A stretch of 64,000 nucleotides of DNA from contig NSJJ01000013.1 in the NCBI GenBank assembly GCA_002632355.1, forward strand, positions 1 through 64,000, written 5' to 3'. The notes below the pieces were generated by a model. The model was not told the DNA's origin. It was given only the letters and a program-made list of their open reading frames with translations, and did not search any database. How positions within the stretch are numbered: position 1 is the first letter of the stretch; every line of letters begins with the position of its first letter. This DNA is from Sulfuricella denitrificans. Its GTDB lineage: Bacteria; Pseudomonadota; Gammaproteobacteria; Burkholderiales; Sulfuricellaceae. The translations under genes and the position numbers were made by a program. Positions 16,547-26,607 of the stretch are shown in pieces.

Positions 16547-17506
16547 CTATCGGGTGGCAAAAAATACGGAATTTGCGATTTGCATCACAGTCACTGCAGG
16601 GACTTCACCCAGCACTGTCACCTGGAAATCCGAAACAGGCCGGGTGTAGACATTGATCGAGCCCTGGCTTGAAAGCCCGGAAACAGATTTTTCCATCCCG
16701 GCCAGTGGCTCGACAAAGATCGAGACAGCAACCAGTTCATCTGAAAACACAAGATGGTTGGCAGAAGCCTTTTTCCCCGGGAAAACCCGCTTCTGCTCCA
16801 TGATCTTTTTGAACCCGGCCGGCAACGACTTGACCTGCCAGCCAGATTCGGTCATAACAGGAATGGCCTGTGGCTGAATGAACGGATGCCTGGCATATTT
16901 CGGCTTCAATTGTTCAGGATCGATAGCGCCACCGATGCGCGCCTGAGTGAAGGAAAACTGATTGATCACCTCGTTTTTCTCATTCAGCGTACTGGCCTTG
17001 AGCAACAAACCACTGCTGCTTTCCGCGCAGAAACGATGCCCATAGCGGTAGGTATCGCGCGGTTCCAGAATGATGTTCTGGCAATCGTAACCAGCGACAC
17101 GTTCAACACTACCCAGCCTGACCGCATAATTTTCGCCAATGACTGACAACTGACGCGGCAAAAGAGCTGGGAAATTTTTCTGGGCTCTGCGCCGCTCTAC
17201 AACGAACCCTTTGTTTGCTGGAATGAAACAAAGCACTTCGTCGTTATTGCGAACGAACTCCCTCGGAGGCCCATCCAGTACTTCCAGCTTCTCATGCTCA
17301 CCACTCTCGTTTGTCATATGAGTGATGCTGGAAGTCTCCATATACGCACCACGTTGATAGACAAAAGTCCCGCTGTAGTTGAGCTGGTGAGCTGCCGCGG
17401 CAATTTTCTCCAGCCAGACCGCACCATCGTTGCCCGCAGACTCTGCCAGGGAAAGGCCCGGCAAACAAACCAGAATCAGCGCTGCTACACAATGACCAGC
17501 CCTCAT
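16547..17506 (-). CDS. rseB: Sigma-E regulatory periplasmic protein RseB/MucB
   Basis: The 319-residue protein has a signal peptide (SLA/ES near residue 22) and the two-domain MucB/RseB structure: an N-terminal lipid-sensing LolA-like domain (YSGTFVYQRG is characteristic) and a C-terminal domain that binds RseA. It protects the anti-sigma factor from cleavage until envelope damage releases it. Its ATG overlaps the rseA stop by four bases, indicating translational coupling. Confidence 0.94.
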   Translation of the reverse strand: MRAGHCVAALILVCLPGLSLAESAGNDGAVWLEKIAAAAHQLNYSGTFVYQRGAYMETSSITHMTNESGEHEKLEVLDGPPREFVRNNDEVLCFIPANKGFVVERRRAQKNFPALLPRQLSVIGENYAVRLGSVERVAGYDCQNIILEPRDTYRYGHRFCAESSSGLLLKASTLNEKNEVINQFSFTQARIGGAIDPEQLKPKYARHPFIQPQAIPVMTESGWQVKSLPAGFKKIMEQKRVFPGKKASANHLVFSDELVAVSIFVEPLAGMEKSVSGLSSQGSINVYTRPVSDFQVTVLGEVPAVTVMQIANSVFFATR

Positions 17507-17991
17507 CGCGCAGCGGCCTCACGCACTTCGGCCACAGTGCGCACATATGGGTTTTCACCCTGCAACGCCACACTGTGCGAATATTCCTGGTGAGCCAACA
17601 GATAGGGATTGACATTGACGCTGGACAACCCGGACAGAGGCGCATTCGCTGCCAGCATGACTGGATTCGTGTTTTCGCTGCCTGACTGCATCACGGCCCA
17701 GACCACGAACCCCACAGCAGCCACCGAAGCGGCAGCGGACAGGGCAAAAGTTCTAGTCCGGGGCCTGGCAAATCGCGCAGGCGCAAGCACGGTTGGCTCA
17801 TCCGCCAACCGGGCACTGAATCGATCCATGAAATCACGGGAAACCGAAGATGTGCCACGCAATTCGTCTCCGATCAGATGGTAGGCATGCCATTCATGTT
17901 TCGCTTCTGAATGCTGCAAAATGGCTATCAGTCGCTTCGACTCGGCCTCATCCACTTCGCCATCCATGAATTCTGATATTTGCTCGTTCAT
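17503..17991 (-). CDS. rseA: Anti-sigma-E factor RseA/MucA
   Basis: The 162-residue protein starts with the cytoplasmic sigma-binding domain (MNEQISEFMDGEVDEAE), has one transmembrane helix at about residues 85-105, and ends in a periplasmic tail that would meet RseB. It holds sigma-E inactive at the inner membrane. The start at 17991 lies two bases after the rpoE stop and matches the conserved family N-terminus; the frame is open further upstream, but that part overlaps rpoE. Confidence 0.93.
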   Translation of the reverse strand: MNEQISEFMDGEVDEAESKRLIAILQHSEAKHEWHAYHLIGDELRGTSSVSRDFMDRFSARLADEPTVLAPARFARPRTRTFALSAAASVAAVGFVVWAVMQSGSENTNPVMLAANAPLSGLSSVNVNPYLLAHQEYSHSVALQGENPYVRTVAEVREAAAR

Positions 17992-17993
17992 GC

Positions 17994-18593
17994 TTACCAC
18001 CTCTTGTCTTTTTGAGTATCCAGCAAGGGCCGCAGTTTCTCGGCAATTGCCTCTCGTGCCCGGAATATCCGCGACCTGACGGTCCCGATCGGGCAATTCA
18101 TTACATCTGCGATTTCCTCGTAGCTCAATCCTTCAATCTCGCGCAAGGTAATCGCCGTTCTTAATTCCTCTGGCAACGCCTCCATCGCAGAGTTCACTGT
18201 CTGACCAATCTGTTTGGTCATCAACTCGTGTTCCGGCGTATTGTTATCGCGCAGCTCAGTCCCGCCCTCGAAATTTTCCGCATCTTCGGGGCTATACTCG
18301 GTAATGGTGGGCGCACGCCGTCCTTGAGCCACCAGATAGTTCTTGGCGGTATTAATACCGATCCGGTACAGCCAGGTATAAAATGCGCTCTCGCCACGAA
18401 ACGAGGGCAAGGCGCGATAAGCCTTGATAAAGGCCTCCTGCGCCACATCCTCCACCTCAGCTGCATCGCGGATGAAACGCGACAACAGCCGGGCAAGCTT
18501 GCGCTGATACTTAACCACCAGCAACTCGAAAGCACGCTTGTCGCCATGTTGCGCGCGCTCCACCAGTTGCTGATCAATTTCCCGATCACCCAT
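17994..18593 (-). CDS. rpoE: RNA polymerase sigma factor RpoE (sigma-E/AlgU)
   Basis: The 199-residue ECF sigma factor has region 2 (VEDVAQEAFIKAYRAL, YTWLYRIGINTAKNYL) and region 4 (LREIEGLSYEEIADVM, PIGTVRSRIFRAREAI). Both match E. coli RpoE and Pseudomonas AlgU strongly. It directs transcription of envelope stress genes, including its own operon. It is divergent from nadB, the same arrangement as in E. coli. A sigma-E-like promoter lies about 90 bases upstream. Confidence 0.97.
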   Translation of the reverse strand: MGDREIDQQLVERAQHGDKRAFELLVVKYQRKLARLLSRFIRDAAEVEDVAQEAFIKAYRALPSFRGESAFYTWLYRIGINTAKNYLVAQGRRAPTITEYSPEDAENFEGGTELRDNNTPEHELMTKQIGQTVNSAMEALPEELRTAITLREIEGLSYEEIADVMNCPIGTVRSRIFRAREAIAEKLRPLLDTQKDKRW

Positions 18594-18684
18594 CTGGGTT
18601 TACTCCCTGAAACTGCTTATTTTTGTAAGTATGCAGTATAACGTTTTCGACACCCGCAAAGAAAACGCATAACCACTGCCATAC

Positions 18685-18713
18685 ACAGACAAGCATTCAT
18701 TCCCGATAGTTCA
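18685..18713 (-). promoter_or_regulatory. Putative sigma-E-dependent promoter of the rpoE operon
   Basis: On the minus strand TGAACTA (18707-18713) and GTCTGT (18685-18690) are 16 bases apart. The ECF sigma-E consensus is GGAACTT, about 16 bases, then TCTGA or GTCTAA, so the -35 matches 5 of 7 and the -10 is partial. The position upstream of rpoE and the known autoregulation of this operon support the call. A TATACT near 18640 may belong to a separate housekeeping promoter. Confidence 0.5.
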
Positions 18714-18799
18714 CTCCGATTTGCAGTCATTTCGTCTAGTCGTTTAGGCACATGGTATGATTTTCGTCATTTCTCCAACTGAATTTCTCTGGATACGAC

Positions 18800-20386
18800 G
18801 TGAACCAATTTGACGTAGTGATCATCGGTAGCGGACTGGCAGGATTGACGCTCTCCCTGCATCTGGCAGCGCATAAAAAAATCGGGCTCATTACCAAGAA
18901 AGCGCTGCTCGATGGCGCCAGCAACTGGGCTCAGGGCGGCATCGCAGCGGTGCTGGGTGACGACGACTCGGTCCAGTCCCACATTCAGGATACTTTCGTT
19001 GCAGGCGCCGGCTTATGTAGCGAAAGCGCCACGCGTTTTGTCGTGGAACATGGAAAATCCACCATCGAATGGCTCATCCAGCAGGGCGTCCAGTTCAGCC
19101 ATGACGAGCAGCATGCCGAGGAACTGCACCTGACACGCGAAGGCGGGCACAGTCACCGCCGCATCGTGCATGCAGCAGATGCGACCGGTGCAGCAGTGCA
19201 ACTGACCCTGTCGCAGCAAGTCAGGGTGCATCCCAACATCACGCTGCTGGAAGAGCATATCGCCATCGATCTGATCACCGGCAGAAAACTGGGTCTGAGC
19301 GAACCTGCGCAGGCCAGCCGCTGCTTCGGCCTGTATGCGCTCGACAACCAGTCCGGCAAGGTCAAGACCATTGCCGCCCAGAACGTCGTGCTGGCTACCG
19401 GGGGAGCTGGCAAGGTCTATCTCTACACCACCAACCCCGACGTGGCTGCAGGCGACGGCATCGCCATGGGCTGGCGCGCCGGGTGCAGGGTGTCGAACAT
19501 GGAATTTATCCAGTTCCACCCGACCTGCCTCTACCATCCCCATGCGAAATCCTTTCTGATTACCGAAGCGGTGCGCGGCGAAGGCGGCCTGCTCAAGCTG
19601 CCAGATGGCACCCGCTTCATGCCCGACCACGATCCCCGCGCCGAGCTGGCGCCGCGCGACGTGGTCGCGCGGGCCATCGACTTCGAAATGAAAAAACGCG
19701 GCCTGGATTGCGTTTATCTCGATATTTCGCATAAATCCGAGTCTTTCCTCAAGGAACATTTTCCCAACATCCACGCCCGCTGCCTGGAACTCGGTATCGA
19801 CATCGCACGCGACCCCATCCCCGTGGTGCCTGCCGCCCACTACACCTGCGGCGGCGTCATGACGGACCTCAGGGCACGAACCGACATCCACAATCTCTAT
19901 GCGGTGGGAGAAGTGGCGCATACCGGGCTGCATGGTGCGAACCGGCTGGCCAGCAATTCTCTGCTGGAATGTGTCGTGTTCGCCCAGGCTGCGGCGCGCG
20001 ATATTCTCAAACAGAAAGACTCACCGCTCCCCACTCTGCCGGAATGGGACGAAAGCCGGGTCACCGATGCCGACGAGGAAATCATCATTTCCCACAACTG
20101 GGACGAACTGCGCCGCTTCATGTGGGACTATGTCGGCATCGTGCGCACCAGCAAACGCCTCCAGCGCGCTCTGAAACGCATCAATCTGCTGCAGGAAGAA
20201 ATCCATGAGTATTACAGCAATTTCCGCGTCAGCAACGACCTGATCGAGCTGCGCAACCTGGTCCAGACGGCAGAACTGATCGTGCACAGCGCCATGTTGC
20301 GACATGAAAGCCGCGGCCTGCACTTCAGCCGGGATTACCCCGAACAGCTGCCTGCAGCGGAAAATACGGTGCTGGTGCCTGAGTAA
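18800..20386 (+). CDS. nadB: L-aspartate oxidase
   Basis: The 528-residue flavoprotein oxidises L-aspartate to iminoaspartate, the first step of de novo NAD synthesis. The FAD-binding GSGLAGL motif is at residues 11-17, followed by the family block [10 protein letters not shown]. Further conserved segments are [16 protein letters not shown] and [13 protein letters not shown]. Length equals that of E. coli NadB (540) within the normal range. The start is a GTG; no in-frame ATG lies near. nadA and nadC are not adjacent. The neighbour rpoE is divergent, as in enterobacteria. Confidence 0.96.
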   Translation: MNQFDVVIIGSGLAGLTLSLHLAAHKKIGLITKKALLDGASNWAQGGIAAVLGDDDSVQSHIQDTFVAGAGLCSESATRFVVEHGKSTIEWLIQQGVQFSHDEQHAEELHLTREGGHSHRRIVHAADATGAAVQLTLSQQVRVHPNITLLEEHIAIDLITGRKLGLSEPAQASRCFGLYALDNQSGKVKTIAAQNVVLATGGAGKVYLYTTNPDVAAGDGIAMGWRAGCRVSNMEFIQFHPTCLYHPHAKSFLITEAVRGEGGLLKLPDGTRFMPDHDPRAELAPRDVVARAIDFEMKKRGLDCVYLDISHKSESFLKEHFPNIHARCLELGIDIARDPIPVVPAAHYTCGGVMTDLRARTDIHNLYAVGEVAHTGLHGANRLASNSLLECVVFAQAAARDILKQKDSPLPTLPEWDESRVTDADEEIIISHNWDELRRFMWDYVGIVRTSKRLQRALKRINLLQEEIHEYYSNFRVSNDLIELRNLVQTAELIVHSAMLRHESRGLHFSRDYPEQLPAAENTVLVPE

Positions 20387-20424
20387 CAAATACAGGATCT
20401 GAGTGACAGATAACCCAGGTATTC

Positions 20425-22257
20425 ATGACAGGTGATCAAGTTGCAATTATCGCAATTCTGACGGCAACCATGGCCATGTTCCTGCTGGGTCGCTGGCGCC
20501 ATGACATGGTTGCCATGGGAGCCTTGCTGGTTTGCGTGTTCGCGGGACTGGTTCCGGGCAGCGCGGCCTTTGCCGGGTTCGGCCACCCTGCGGTGATTAC
20601 CGTGGCCTGTGTGCTGGTACTCGGTTACGGCTTGCAGATTTCCGGAGCCGTCGACGTACTGGCCCAGCACGTTCTCCCCTCATCTGCGGGGCCAACGGCA
20701 AGCATTCTTGCGCTCATTGGCCTCGCGGCCTTGCTATCCGGTTTCATGAACAATGTCGGCGCACTGGCGCTGCTGATGCCCATCGCCATCCAGATGGCGG
20801 CGAGGCAGAACCTGCCTGCAGGCAAGGTTCTCATGCCACTGGCTTTCGGGTCGATTCTGGGCGGGATGACTACCCTGATCGGAACGCCGCCCAACCTGAT
20901 CGTCTCGGCTTACCGCTCGACAACAGGGGCAGGAAACTTTGCCATGTTCGACTTCACGCCGGTAGGTGCCTCAGTCGCGGTCATAGGAATTATTTTCGTG
21001 GGGTTGATGGGTTGGCGAATGGTGCCAACGCGCAAACAGGCTGGCGGCGAGGGCTTCGAATCCGGCGCCTATATCAGCGAGGTGAGGATCGTCGAGGACA
21101 GCAAGGCTGCAAACAAAAGTCTGCGCGAGGTCGACCAGATGCTGGATAAGGCCGATGCCCAGATCGTCGGCATGGTACGCCGTGGCGTTCAGATTTCTGC
21201 ACCGAATCCCTGGCGGAAATTGCAAGCCGGCGACATTCTGGTCATTGAAGTCGATCCCGCTTCCCTGTCTACTGCGCTTTTCAGCCTGGGCCTCAAGCTG
21301 GAAGAGGATGTGCTCTCCAGCACAGCCGGACAAGATGCGGATGAAATAGCGGACAGCGAAGTGCCCGCTGAAGAGAATAACGACGACAAAGCGACATCAG
21401 ACGAAGTCGTAACCCAGGAACTGGTCGTAACGCCAAACGCAGCGCTGGCCAATCGCTCGGCCACCGATATCGAGTTGCGCACCCGCTACGGCATCAATTT
21501 GCTGGCCATATCGCGCCAGGGACAGCGCACGTTCAAGCGCTTGCGCACTGCCCGCATTCAGGCCGGCGATCTCCTGCTGATGCAAGGCGCGCCCGAGGCG
21601 CTGTCCGGTTTTGCTGCCGAGTTTGGCTGCCTGCCTCTGGCTGCGCGCGATATCCGGGTTCCCAAAAGGGGGCAGGCGCTCACCGCTTCGCTGGTCATGG
21701 CTGTGGCGATAGCGGCTGCGGCTTTCGGACTGCTGCCCGTTGCGGTTTCGTTCGCGGCCGGAGCACTTGCCTTCATCGCACTGAAGATCGTCCCGGTGCG
21801 CTCCATTTACACCTCGGTCGACTGGCCGGTCATCGTACTGCTGGGCGCGATGCTCCCGGTTGCCGATGCCATGGCGACGACCGGCACAGCCGACCTGATT
21901 GCGCGCGTTCTGATGGATAACGTGGCCCAGGGGCATGTCATTATCGGACTGGCGGTACTGCTGGTAGTGACGATGTTCCTGTCGGATCTGATGAACAACG
22001 CCGCGACGGCAGCCGTCATGTGCCCCATCGCCATCAGCACCGCCAACCAGCTCGGAGTCAACGCCGATGCCTTTCTGATGGCCGTTGCGGTAGGCGCCTC
22101 CTGTGCTTTCCTGACACCCATCGGCCACCAGAACAACACGCTGATTCTTGGGCCGGGCGGATTTCGTTTTGGCGATTTCTGGCGTCTTGGCCTGTTACTC
22201 GAGATCATTGTGGTCGCGGTCAGCCTGCCCATGATTCTGTGGGTGTGGCCGCTTTGA
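20425..22257 (+). CDS. SLC13-family (DASS/CitMHS-like) permease with paired TrkA_C domains
   Basis: The 610-residue inner membrane protein has two blocks of transmembrane helices (about residues 1-195 and 415-610). The duplicated DASS signature motifs with an SNN-like turn are visible as SGFMNNVGAL/GTPPNLIVS and LSDLMNNAAT/TPIGHQNN. Between them lies a hydrophilic insert with two TrkA_C-like (RCK_C) units, which often bind small ligands. An acidic linker separates the two units. The family transports di/tricarboxylates, sulfate or related anions; the substrate cannot be assigned here. It stands 38 bases after nadB. Confidence 0.85.
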   Translation: MTGDQVAIIAILTATMAMFLLGRWRHDMVAMGALLVCVFAGLVPGSAAFAGFGHPAVITVACVLVLGYGLQISGAVDVLAQHVLPSSAGPTASILALIGLAALLSGFMNNVGALALLMPIAIQMAARQNLPAGKVLMPLAFGSILGGMTTLIGTPPNLIVSAYRSTTGAGNFAMFDFTPVGASVAVIGIIFVGLMGWRMVPTRKQAGGEGFESGAYISEVRIVEDSKAANKSLREVDQMLDKADAQIVGMVRRGVQISAPNPWRKLQAGDILVIEVDPASLSTALFSLGLKLEEDVLSSTAGQDADEIADSEVPAEENNDDKATSDEVVTQELVVTPNAALANRSATDIELRTRYGINLLAISRQGQRTFKRLRTARIQAGDLLLMQGAPEALSGFAAEFGCLPLAARDIRVPKRGQALTASLVMAVAIAAAAFGLLPVAVSFAAGALAFIALKIVPVRSIYTSVDWPVIVLLGAMLPVADAMATTGTADLIARVLMDNVAQGHVIIGLAVLLVVTMFLSDLMNNAATAAVMCPIAISTANQLGVNADAFLMAVAVGASCAFLTPIGHQNNTLILGPGGFRFGDFWRLGLLLEIIVVAVSLPMILWVWPL

Positions 22258-22267
22258 GCGGGGATTG

Positions 22268-22699
22268 ATGGATATGTATAGAGGAGGCTGTCTCTGCGGG
22301 GCCATCCGGTTCGAAATCGAGGGCCGGATTGGCAGCATCGTTTACTGTCATTGTTCACAATGCCGCAAGGCCCAGGGAAGCGCATTCGCCACAAACGGCA
22401 TCGTCAGGACCATCGACTTCAGGCTGTGCTCAGGGCAGGACAAGCTCACTGCTTATGAATCCACGCCGGGGCAGACAAAATTCTTCTGCAAGGTCTGCGG
22501 CTCCCCGATCATGAGCAGGACGGATTCGCAGCCGGAACAAGTGCGTGTGCGACTGGGCACCATCGAATCGGATATCGAAGAGCGGCCCATGGCTCATATT
22601 TTTGCAACTTCGAAGGCCAACTGGGAAGAGATCACCGGCATGCTGCCGCAATACGTATCTTATGAACCTGGCCGAATCATGACAGGCAACGAAGAATGA
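22268..22699 (+). CDS. GFA family (glutathione-dependent formaldehyde-activating enzyme-like) zinc protein
   Basis: The 143-residue protein has the CENP-V/GFA zinc pattern: CLCG near the N-terminus, CHCSQCRK in the middle and CKVCGSP further on, giving seven Cys for two zinc sites. Family members are named for a proposed role in S-hydroxymethylglutathione formation, but most have unknown function. ATG 22268 was preferred, with GGGG seven bases upstream. The stop overlaps the start of the following transporter by four bases, so the two are co-translated. Confidence 0.85.
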   Translation: MDMYRGGCLCGAIRFEIEGRIGSIVYCHCSQCRKAQGSAFATNGIVRTIDFRLCSGQDKLTAYESTPGQTKFFCKVCGSPIMSRTDSQPEQVRVRLGTIESDIEERPMAHIFATSKANWEEITGMLPQYVSYEPGRIMTGNEE

Positions 22700-23982
22700 C
22701 AAGACTGAAACTGCACTGGCAAATTCTCATCGCACTTGTGCTGGCCGTCATTGCCGGTTCGCTGGCGGGAACCGATGCTGCACTGCTGGGCGTACGTTTT
22801 TACGCCGTATTCGACTTTATCGGCACTTTGTTCCTGAATGCGCTGAAAATGCTGATCGTACCGCTGGTCGTGTCGTCCATCATCGTCGGTATCGCCGGGA
22901 TCGGCTCTGGCGGCGCATTCGGCAGGCTGGGCATGAAGACCCTGCTGTACTACATGGCGACCAGCCTGCTTGCCATTCTGGTGGGCCTTGTCATCGTCAA
23001 CATGGTGGCGCCGGGAATGGTCAATGGCGAACCCGCAAAGCACCTGATCGGCCTGTCCGAAAATGCAGGTGCCGTGGTTGCCAGGGTTGAGGGCAAGGGC
23101 ACGGGCGATCTGGTCGAAATTTTCCTGCGTATGGTGCCGACCAACGTGATCGCAGCAGCTGCGGATGGGCAGATGCTCGGGCTGATTTTTTTCAGCCTGC
23201 TGTTCGGCTTCTTCATGACGAAGATCGAGGAAGCCTACGCGGAAAGCCTGTACAACTTCTGGCAGGGTCTGTTTCAGGTCATGATGAAGGTCACCGACTG
23301 GGTGATGCAATTCGCGCCGATGGGCGTATTCGGGCTGGTTGCCAAGGTGGTGGCCAGCACGGGTTATTCTGCCTTCGTGCCATTGGCCTGGTTTTTCCTC
23401 TGCGTGCTGGCGGGACTGGCGGTGCATTTCCTGGTAGTGCTGCCGTTGCTGCTCGTTTTCGCCGGTCGCGTCAATCCGCAGCGTCACTACCGTGCCATGG
23501 CGCCCGCCCTGCTGACCGCATTTTCCACCAGTTCTTCCGCTGCCACCCTGCCGCTTACCATGGAATGCGTGGAAAAAAATGCGGGGGTTTCCAACCGGAC
23601 CAGCAGTTTCGTGCTGCCTCTGGGTGCAACGATCAATATGGATGGCACAGCCCTGTATGAATGTGTGGCCGCGATGTTCATTGCCCAGGCCTACGGGATC
23701 GAACTGGGTTTCGTACAGCAATTCACCATTGTGGTGATGGCTTTGGTCACCTCAATCGGCGTGGCCGCCATTCCTTCGGCCAGCCTGGTCGCCATCGCCA
23801 TCATTCTGGCGGCCATCGGCCTGCCCGTGGAAGCCATCGGTCTGATTCTGGCAGTCGATCGCGTGCTGGATATGTGCCGCACATCAGTCAACGTATTCAG
23901 CGATTCATGCGGGGCGGTGATCATTGCACGGCTCACCGGGGAAAAGGATGTCCTCGGCGAGCCGGCCTTACAGCGGAACTAG
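22696..23982 (+). CDS. Dicarboxylate/amino acid:cation symporter (DAACS/GltP-DctA family)
   Basis: The 428-residue membrane protein shows the GltPh-type fold: several N-terminal helices, the re-entrant Ser-rich hairpin ALLTAFSTSSSAATLPLT, the unwound helix LPLGATINMDGTALY, and the second hairpin with GVAAIPSASLV. The C-terminal DRVLDMCRTSVNVFSD block carries the substrate-binding Asp and Arg. The Arg in MCRTSVN is typical of acidic substrates (glutamate, aspartate, C4-dicarboxylates). It is coupled to the GFA gene upstream, and its stop shares a CTAG with the converging cphA stop. Aspartate uptake would suit cyanophycin synthesis, but this is an inference. Confidence 0.92.
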   Translation: MTRLKLHWQILIALVLAVIAGSLAGTDAALLGVRFYAVFDFIGTLFLNALKMLIVPLVVSSIIVGIAGIGSGGAFGRLGMKTLLYYMATSLLAILVGLVIVNMVAPGMVNGEPAKHLIGLSENAGAVVARVEGKGTGDLVEIFLRMVPTNVIAAAADGQMLGLIFFSLLFGFFMTKIEEAYAESLYNFWQGLFQVMMKVTDWVMQFAPMGVFGLVAKVVASTGYSAFVPLAWFFLCVLAGLAVHFLVVLPLLLVFAGRVNPQRHYRAMAPALLTAFSTSSSAATLPLTMECVEKNAGVSNRTSSFVLPLGATINMDGTALYECVAAMFIAQAYGIELGFVQQFTIVVMALVTSIGVAAIPSASLVAIAIILAAIGLPVEAIGLILAVDRVLDMCRTSVNVFSDSCGAVIIARLTGEKDVLGEPALQRN

Positions 23983-26543
23983 CCCTCGGCAACCCGCTTT
24001 GCGATGTGTTCCAGCGCCGCATCCACATCATCGATCAGGATCAGGCACAGATCTCCTGCATTCAGCCGCGTCATCGCAGTATCAATGGCCAGGAATTCGC
24101 CGCGAACTTCCTCGATGGCTCGGGTACGGCTGGCTTTTTCCAGGCCCTGACGCAGCAACGCCAGCACCTCACCATCGGCACGACCACGCTGGCACTGATC
24201 CTGGTAAAGAATCACATCATCGAAAGCTTCGCCCAGAATCCGGGTCTGATCCCGGATATCCTCATCGCGCCGATCACCTGCACCGCTGATGACCACTACC
24301 CGCCGTTTTGACGGCATTTGTTCGACCGCATTCACCAGCGCCTGAATGGCATCAGGATTGTGCCCATAATCTGCTATCAGGGTTGCGCCACGGTAGTCGA
24401 AGAGATTGAAGCGTCCCGGCGCAGTCGCTGCATCATTGATGAAAGTGGCCAGCCCAGCATGGATAATTTCCCAGTCCAGCCCCAGCGCCCATCCGGCGGC
24501 AGCGGCCGCCATCGCATTTTCCACCTGGAAGCCGATGGCGCCATTGCGTGTCAGCGGAATCTGCGCCAGTTGAATGCGGTGCTCGAAGTCGCCCTCGGCA
24601 GCCACGATGTCCCCGCCGTCGACGTAAACGACACGAAGTCCGCGTGCGTGGTGCGTGGCCATGACAGGATGATGCAGGTCGCTGGTAAAGAAGGTCACGG
24701 AACCCGGGCAGGAATCGGCCATCCTGACCACGATCGGGTCCGCTGCGTTGAGGACTGCGATACCACTGGCAGCGACGTTCTCGACGATGACCCGCTTGAC
24801 CACGGCGAGATCCTCTACGGTACTGATATAGCTGAGTCCCAGATGATCGCCCATGCCGATATTGGTGACCACCGCCACATTACAGCGATCGAAAGCCAGG
24901 CCCTCGCGCAACACGCCTCCGCGCGCCGTTTCGAGCACTGCGGCGTCGACACCCGGGTGGAGCAGCACGGTTCGGGCACTCTTGGGCCCACTGCAATCGC
25001 CGGTATCAATGCGCCTGCCTTCGATATAGACGCCATCCGAATTGGTCATTCCGACACGCAATCCTTTCTGGGCCAGCAGATGGGAAATCAGCCGCACGGT
25101 CGTGGTTTTTCCATTGGTGCCGGCAACCGCAACCACGGGAATACGGCCATCTTCCCCATCTGAAAACATGTTCGAAATGATTGCCTCGCCAACCGCCCTG
25201 CCTTTGCCAAAAGATGGCGCAATATGCATGCGCAGACCAGGTGCCGCATTGACTTCGATCACCGCGCCACCCTGTTCTTCAAGCGCACGATGCACGCCAT
25301 CGCATACCATATCGATACCGCAAATATCGAGCCCGATCATCTGTGCCGCCGAGATGGCACGGGCGGCCATATCCGGATGCACGTCGTCCGTCACATCGGT
25401 GGCTGAACCGCCCGTACTGAGGTTTGCGTTGTTGCGCAGCAACACACGCGCCCCCCGGGGAGGGACCGCCTCGGCGTCGTAACCCTGCGTGGCAAGCGTT
25501 GCCAGCGCGATATCGTCGAAACGAATCTTGGTAAGCGAGGTGGCGTGGCCCTCACCGCGCTGAGGGTCGCTGTTGACCTGCTCCACCAGTTCGCGAACCG
25601 TGTGCACATCATCGCCGATGACATGGGGCGGATCACGGCGGGCTGCGGCAACGAGCTGTTTTCCGACCACCAGGAGTCGAAAGTCATAACCGGGCACATA
25701 CTGCTCGACCATAATATCCTGGCTGATTTCGGATGAGGCTGCGTAGGCCGCCAGTACCCGCTCGCGCGTTTCGACATTGACGGCAACGCCTTTACCCTGA
25801 TTGCCGTCGCGGGGTTTTATGACGACGGGACCGCCAATTTCACAGGCGGCTCTCCAGGCGTCCTCGGCATCGGATACGGGTCGACCTTTCGGCACAGGAA
25901 CCCCGGCGGCGTCGAGCAGCATCTTGGTCAGTTCCTTGTCCTGAGCGATGGCCTCGGAAATGGCGCTGGTGCGATCTGTTTCCGCCGCCTGAATACGGCG
26001 CTGGCGGCTGCCCCAGCCAAACTGCACCATGCTGCCGGAAGTCAGGCGCCGGCTGGGAATGCCGCGTACATGTGCGGCCTGAACGATGGCGCCGGTGCTG
26101 GGGCCGAGACGCTCATCCTCATCCAGTTCACGCAAACTCGCCAAAGCACCATCAAGGTCAAAGGGAAAATCGCCTGCCGCCGCACGGCAAAGCTCCTGAG
26201 CCAGATCGAAGGCAAGCCGCCCAACCTTCTCTTCACTGTACTCGACCACGACCTGAAATATTCCAGGTTCAGTCGTCGCCGCAGTCCGACTGAAAGTAAC
26301 CGGGCATCCTGCCTGAACCTGCAGGCCAAGTGTGGCGAGTGTCAGGGCATGCGCCATGGAAATGGCTTCATCGTGACCCGCAGGCTGGAGAGATCCGATT
26401 TCAGGAAAACGCGCGCGCAGCCGGAGTTCGAAACCGGGCATGTCATCGATCAGGCATTCGCTACACGAAATGATGGCTTCGATTGCAGTCCTTCTGCTCC
26501 ACAGATTGGGGCCGCGCAGCGCGCGGATACGTGATACTTCCAT
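23979..26543 (-). CDS. cphA: Cyanophycin synthetase
   Basis: The 854-residue enzyme builds multi-L-arginyl-poly-L-aspartate, a nitrogen storage polymer, from Asp, Arg and ATP. Domain order is normal: N-terminal domain (about 1-160), ATP-grasp (about 220-470; VVIKPRDGNQGKGVAV) and a Mur-ligase-like domain from about 475 with an intact P-loop, AGTNGKTTTVRL. Both ligase sites therefore look active. It lies downstream of a second synthetase-like gene on the same strand (64 bases between the stop and this ATG) and is the last gene of that unit. GTG and other starts were not preferred; the ATG begins MEVSRIRALRGPN, matching the family. Confidence 0.96.
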   Translation of the reverse strand: MEVSRIRALRGPNLWSRRTAIEAIISCSECLIDDMPGFELRLRARFPEIGSLQPAGHDEAISMAHALTLATLGLQVQAGCPVTFSRTAATTEPGIFQVVVEYSEEKVGRLAFDLAQELCRAAAGDFPFDLDGALASLRELDEDERLGPSTGAIVQAAHVRGIPSRRLTSGSMVQFGWGSRQRRIQAAETDRTSAISEAIAQDKELTKMLLDAAGVPVPKGRPVSDAEDAWRAACEIGGPVVIKPRDGNQGKGVAVNVETRERVLAAYAASSEISQDIMVEQYVPGYDFRLLVVGKQLVAAARRDPPHVIGDDVHTVRELVEQVNSDPQRGEGHATSLTKIRFDDIALATLATQGYDAEAVPPRGARVLLRNNANLSTGGSATDVTDDVHPDMAARAISAAQMIGLDICGIDMVCDGVHRALEEQGGAVIEVNAAPGLRMHIAPSFGKGRAVGEAIISNMFSDGEDGRIPVVAVAGTNGKTTTVRLISHLLAQKGLRVGMTNSDGVYIEGRRIDTGDCSGPKSARTVLLHPGVDAAVLETARGGVLREGLAFDRCNVAVVTNIGMGDHLGLSYISTVEDLAVVKRVIVENVAASGIAVLNAADPIVVRMADSCPGSVTFFTSDLHHPVMATHHARGLRVVYVDGGDIVAAEGDFEHRIQLAQIPLTRNGAIGFQVENAMAAAAAGWALGLDWEIIHAGLATFINDAATAPGRFNLFDYRGATLIADYGHNPDAIQALVNAVEQMPSKRRVVVISGAGDRRDEDIRDQTRILGEAFDDVILYQDQCQRGRADGEVLALLRQGLEKASRTRAIEEVRGEFLAIDTAMTRLNAGDLCLILIDDVDAALEHIAKRVAEG

Positions 26544-26607
26544 GAATGTTTTCCTAATATTGCCCAGCTAACTTGCGAGTAATTTTTTTGTAAATCCAGA
26601 CCGGCCG

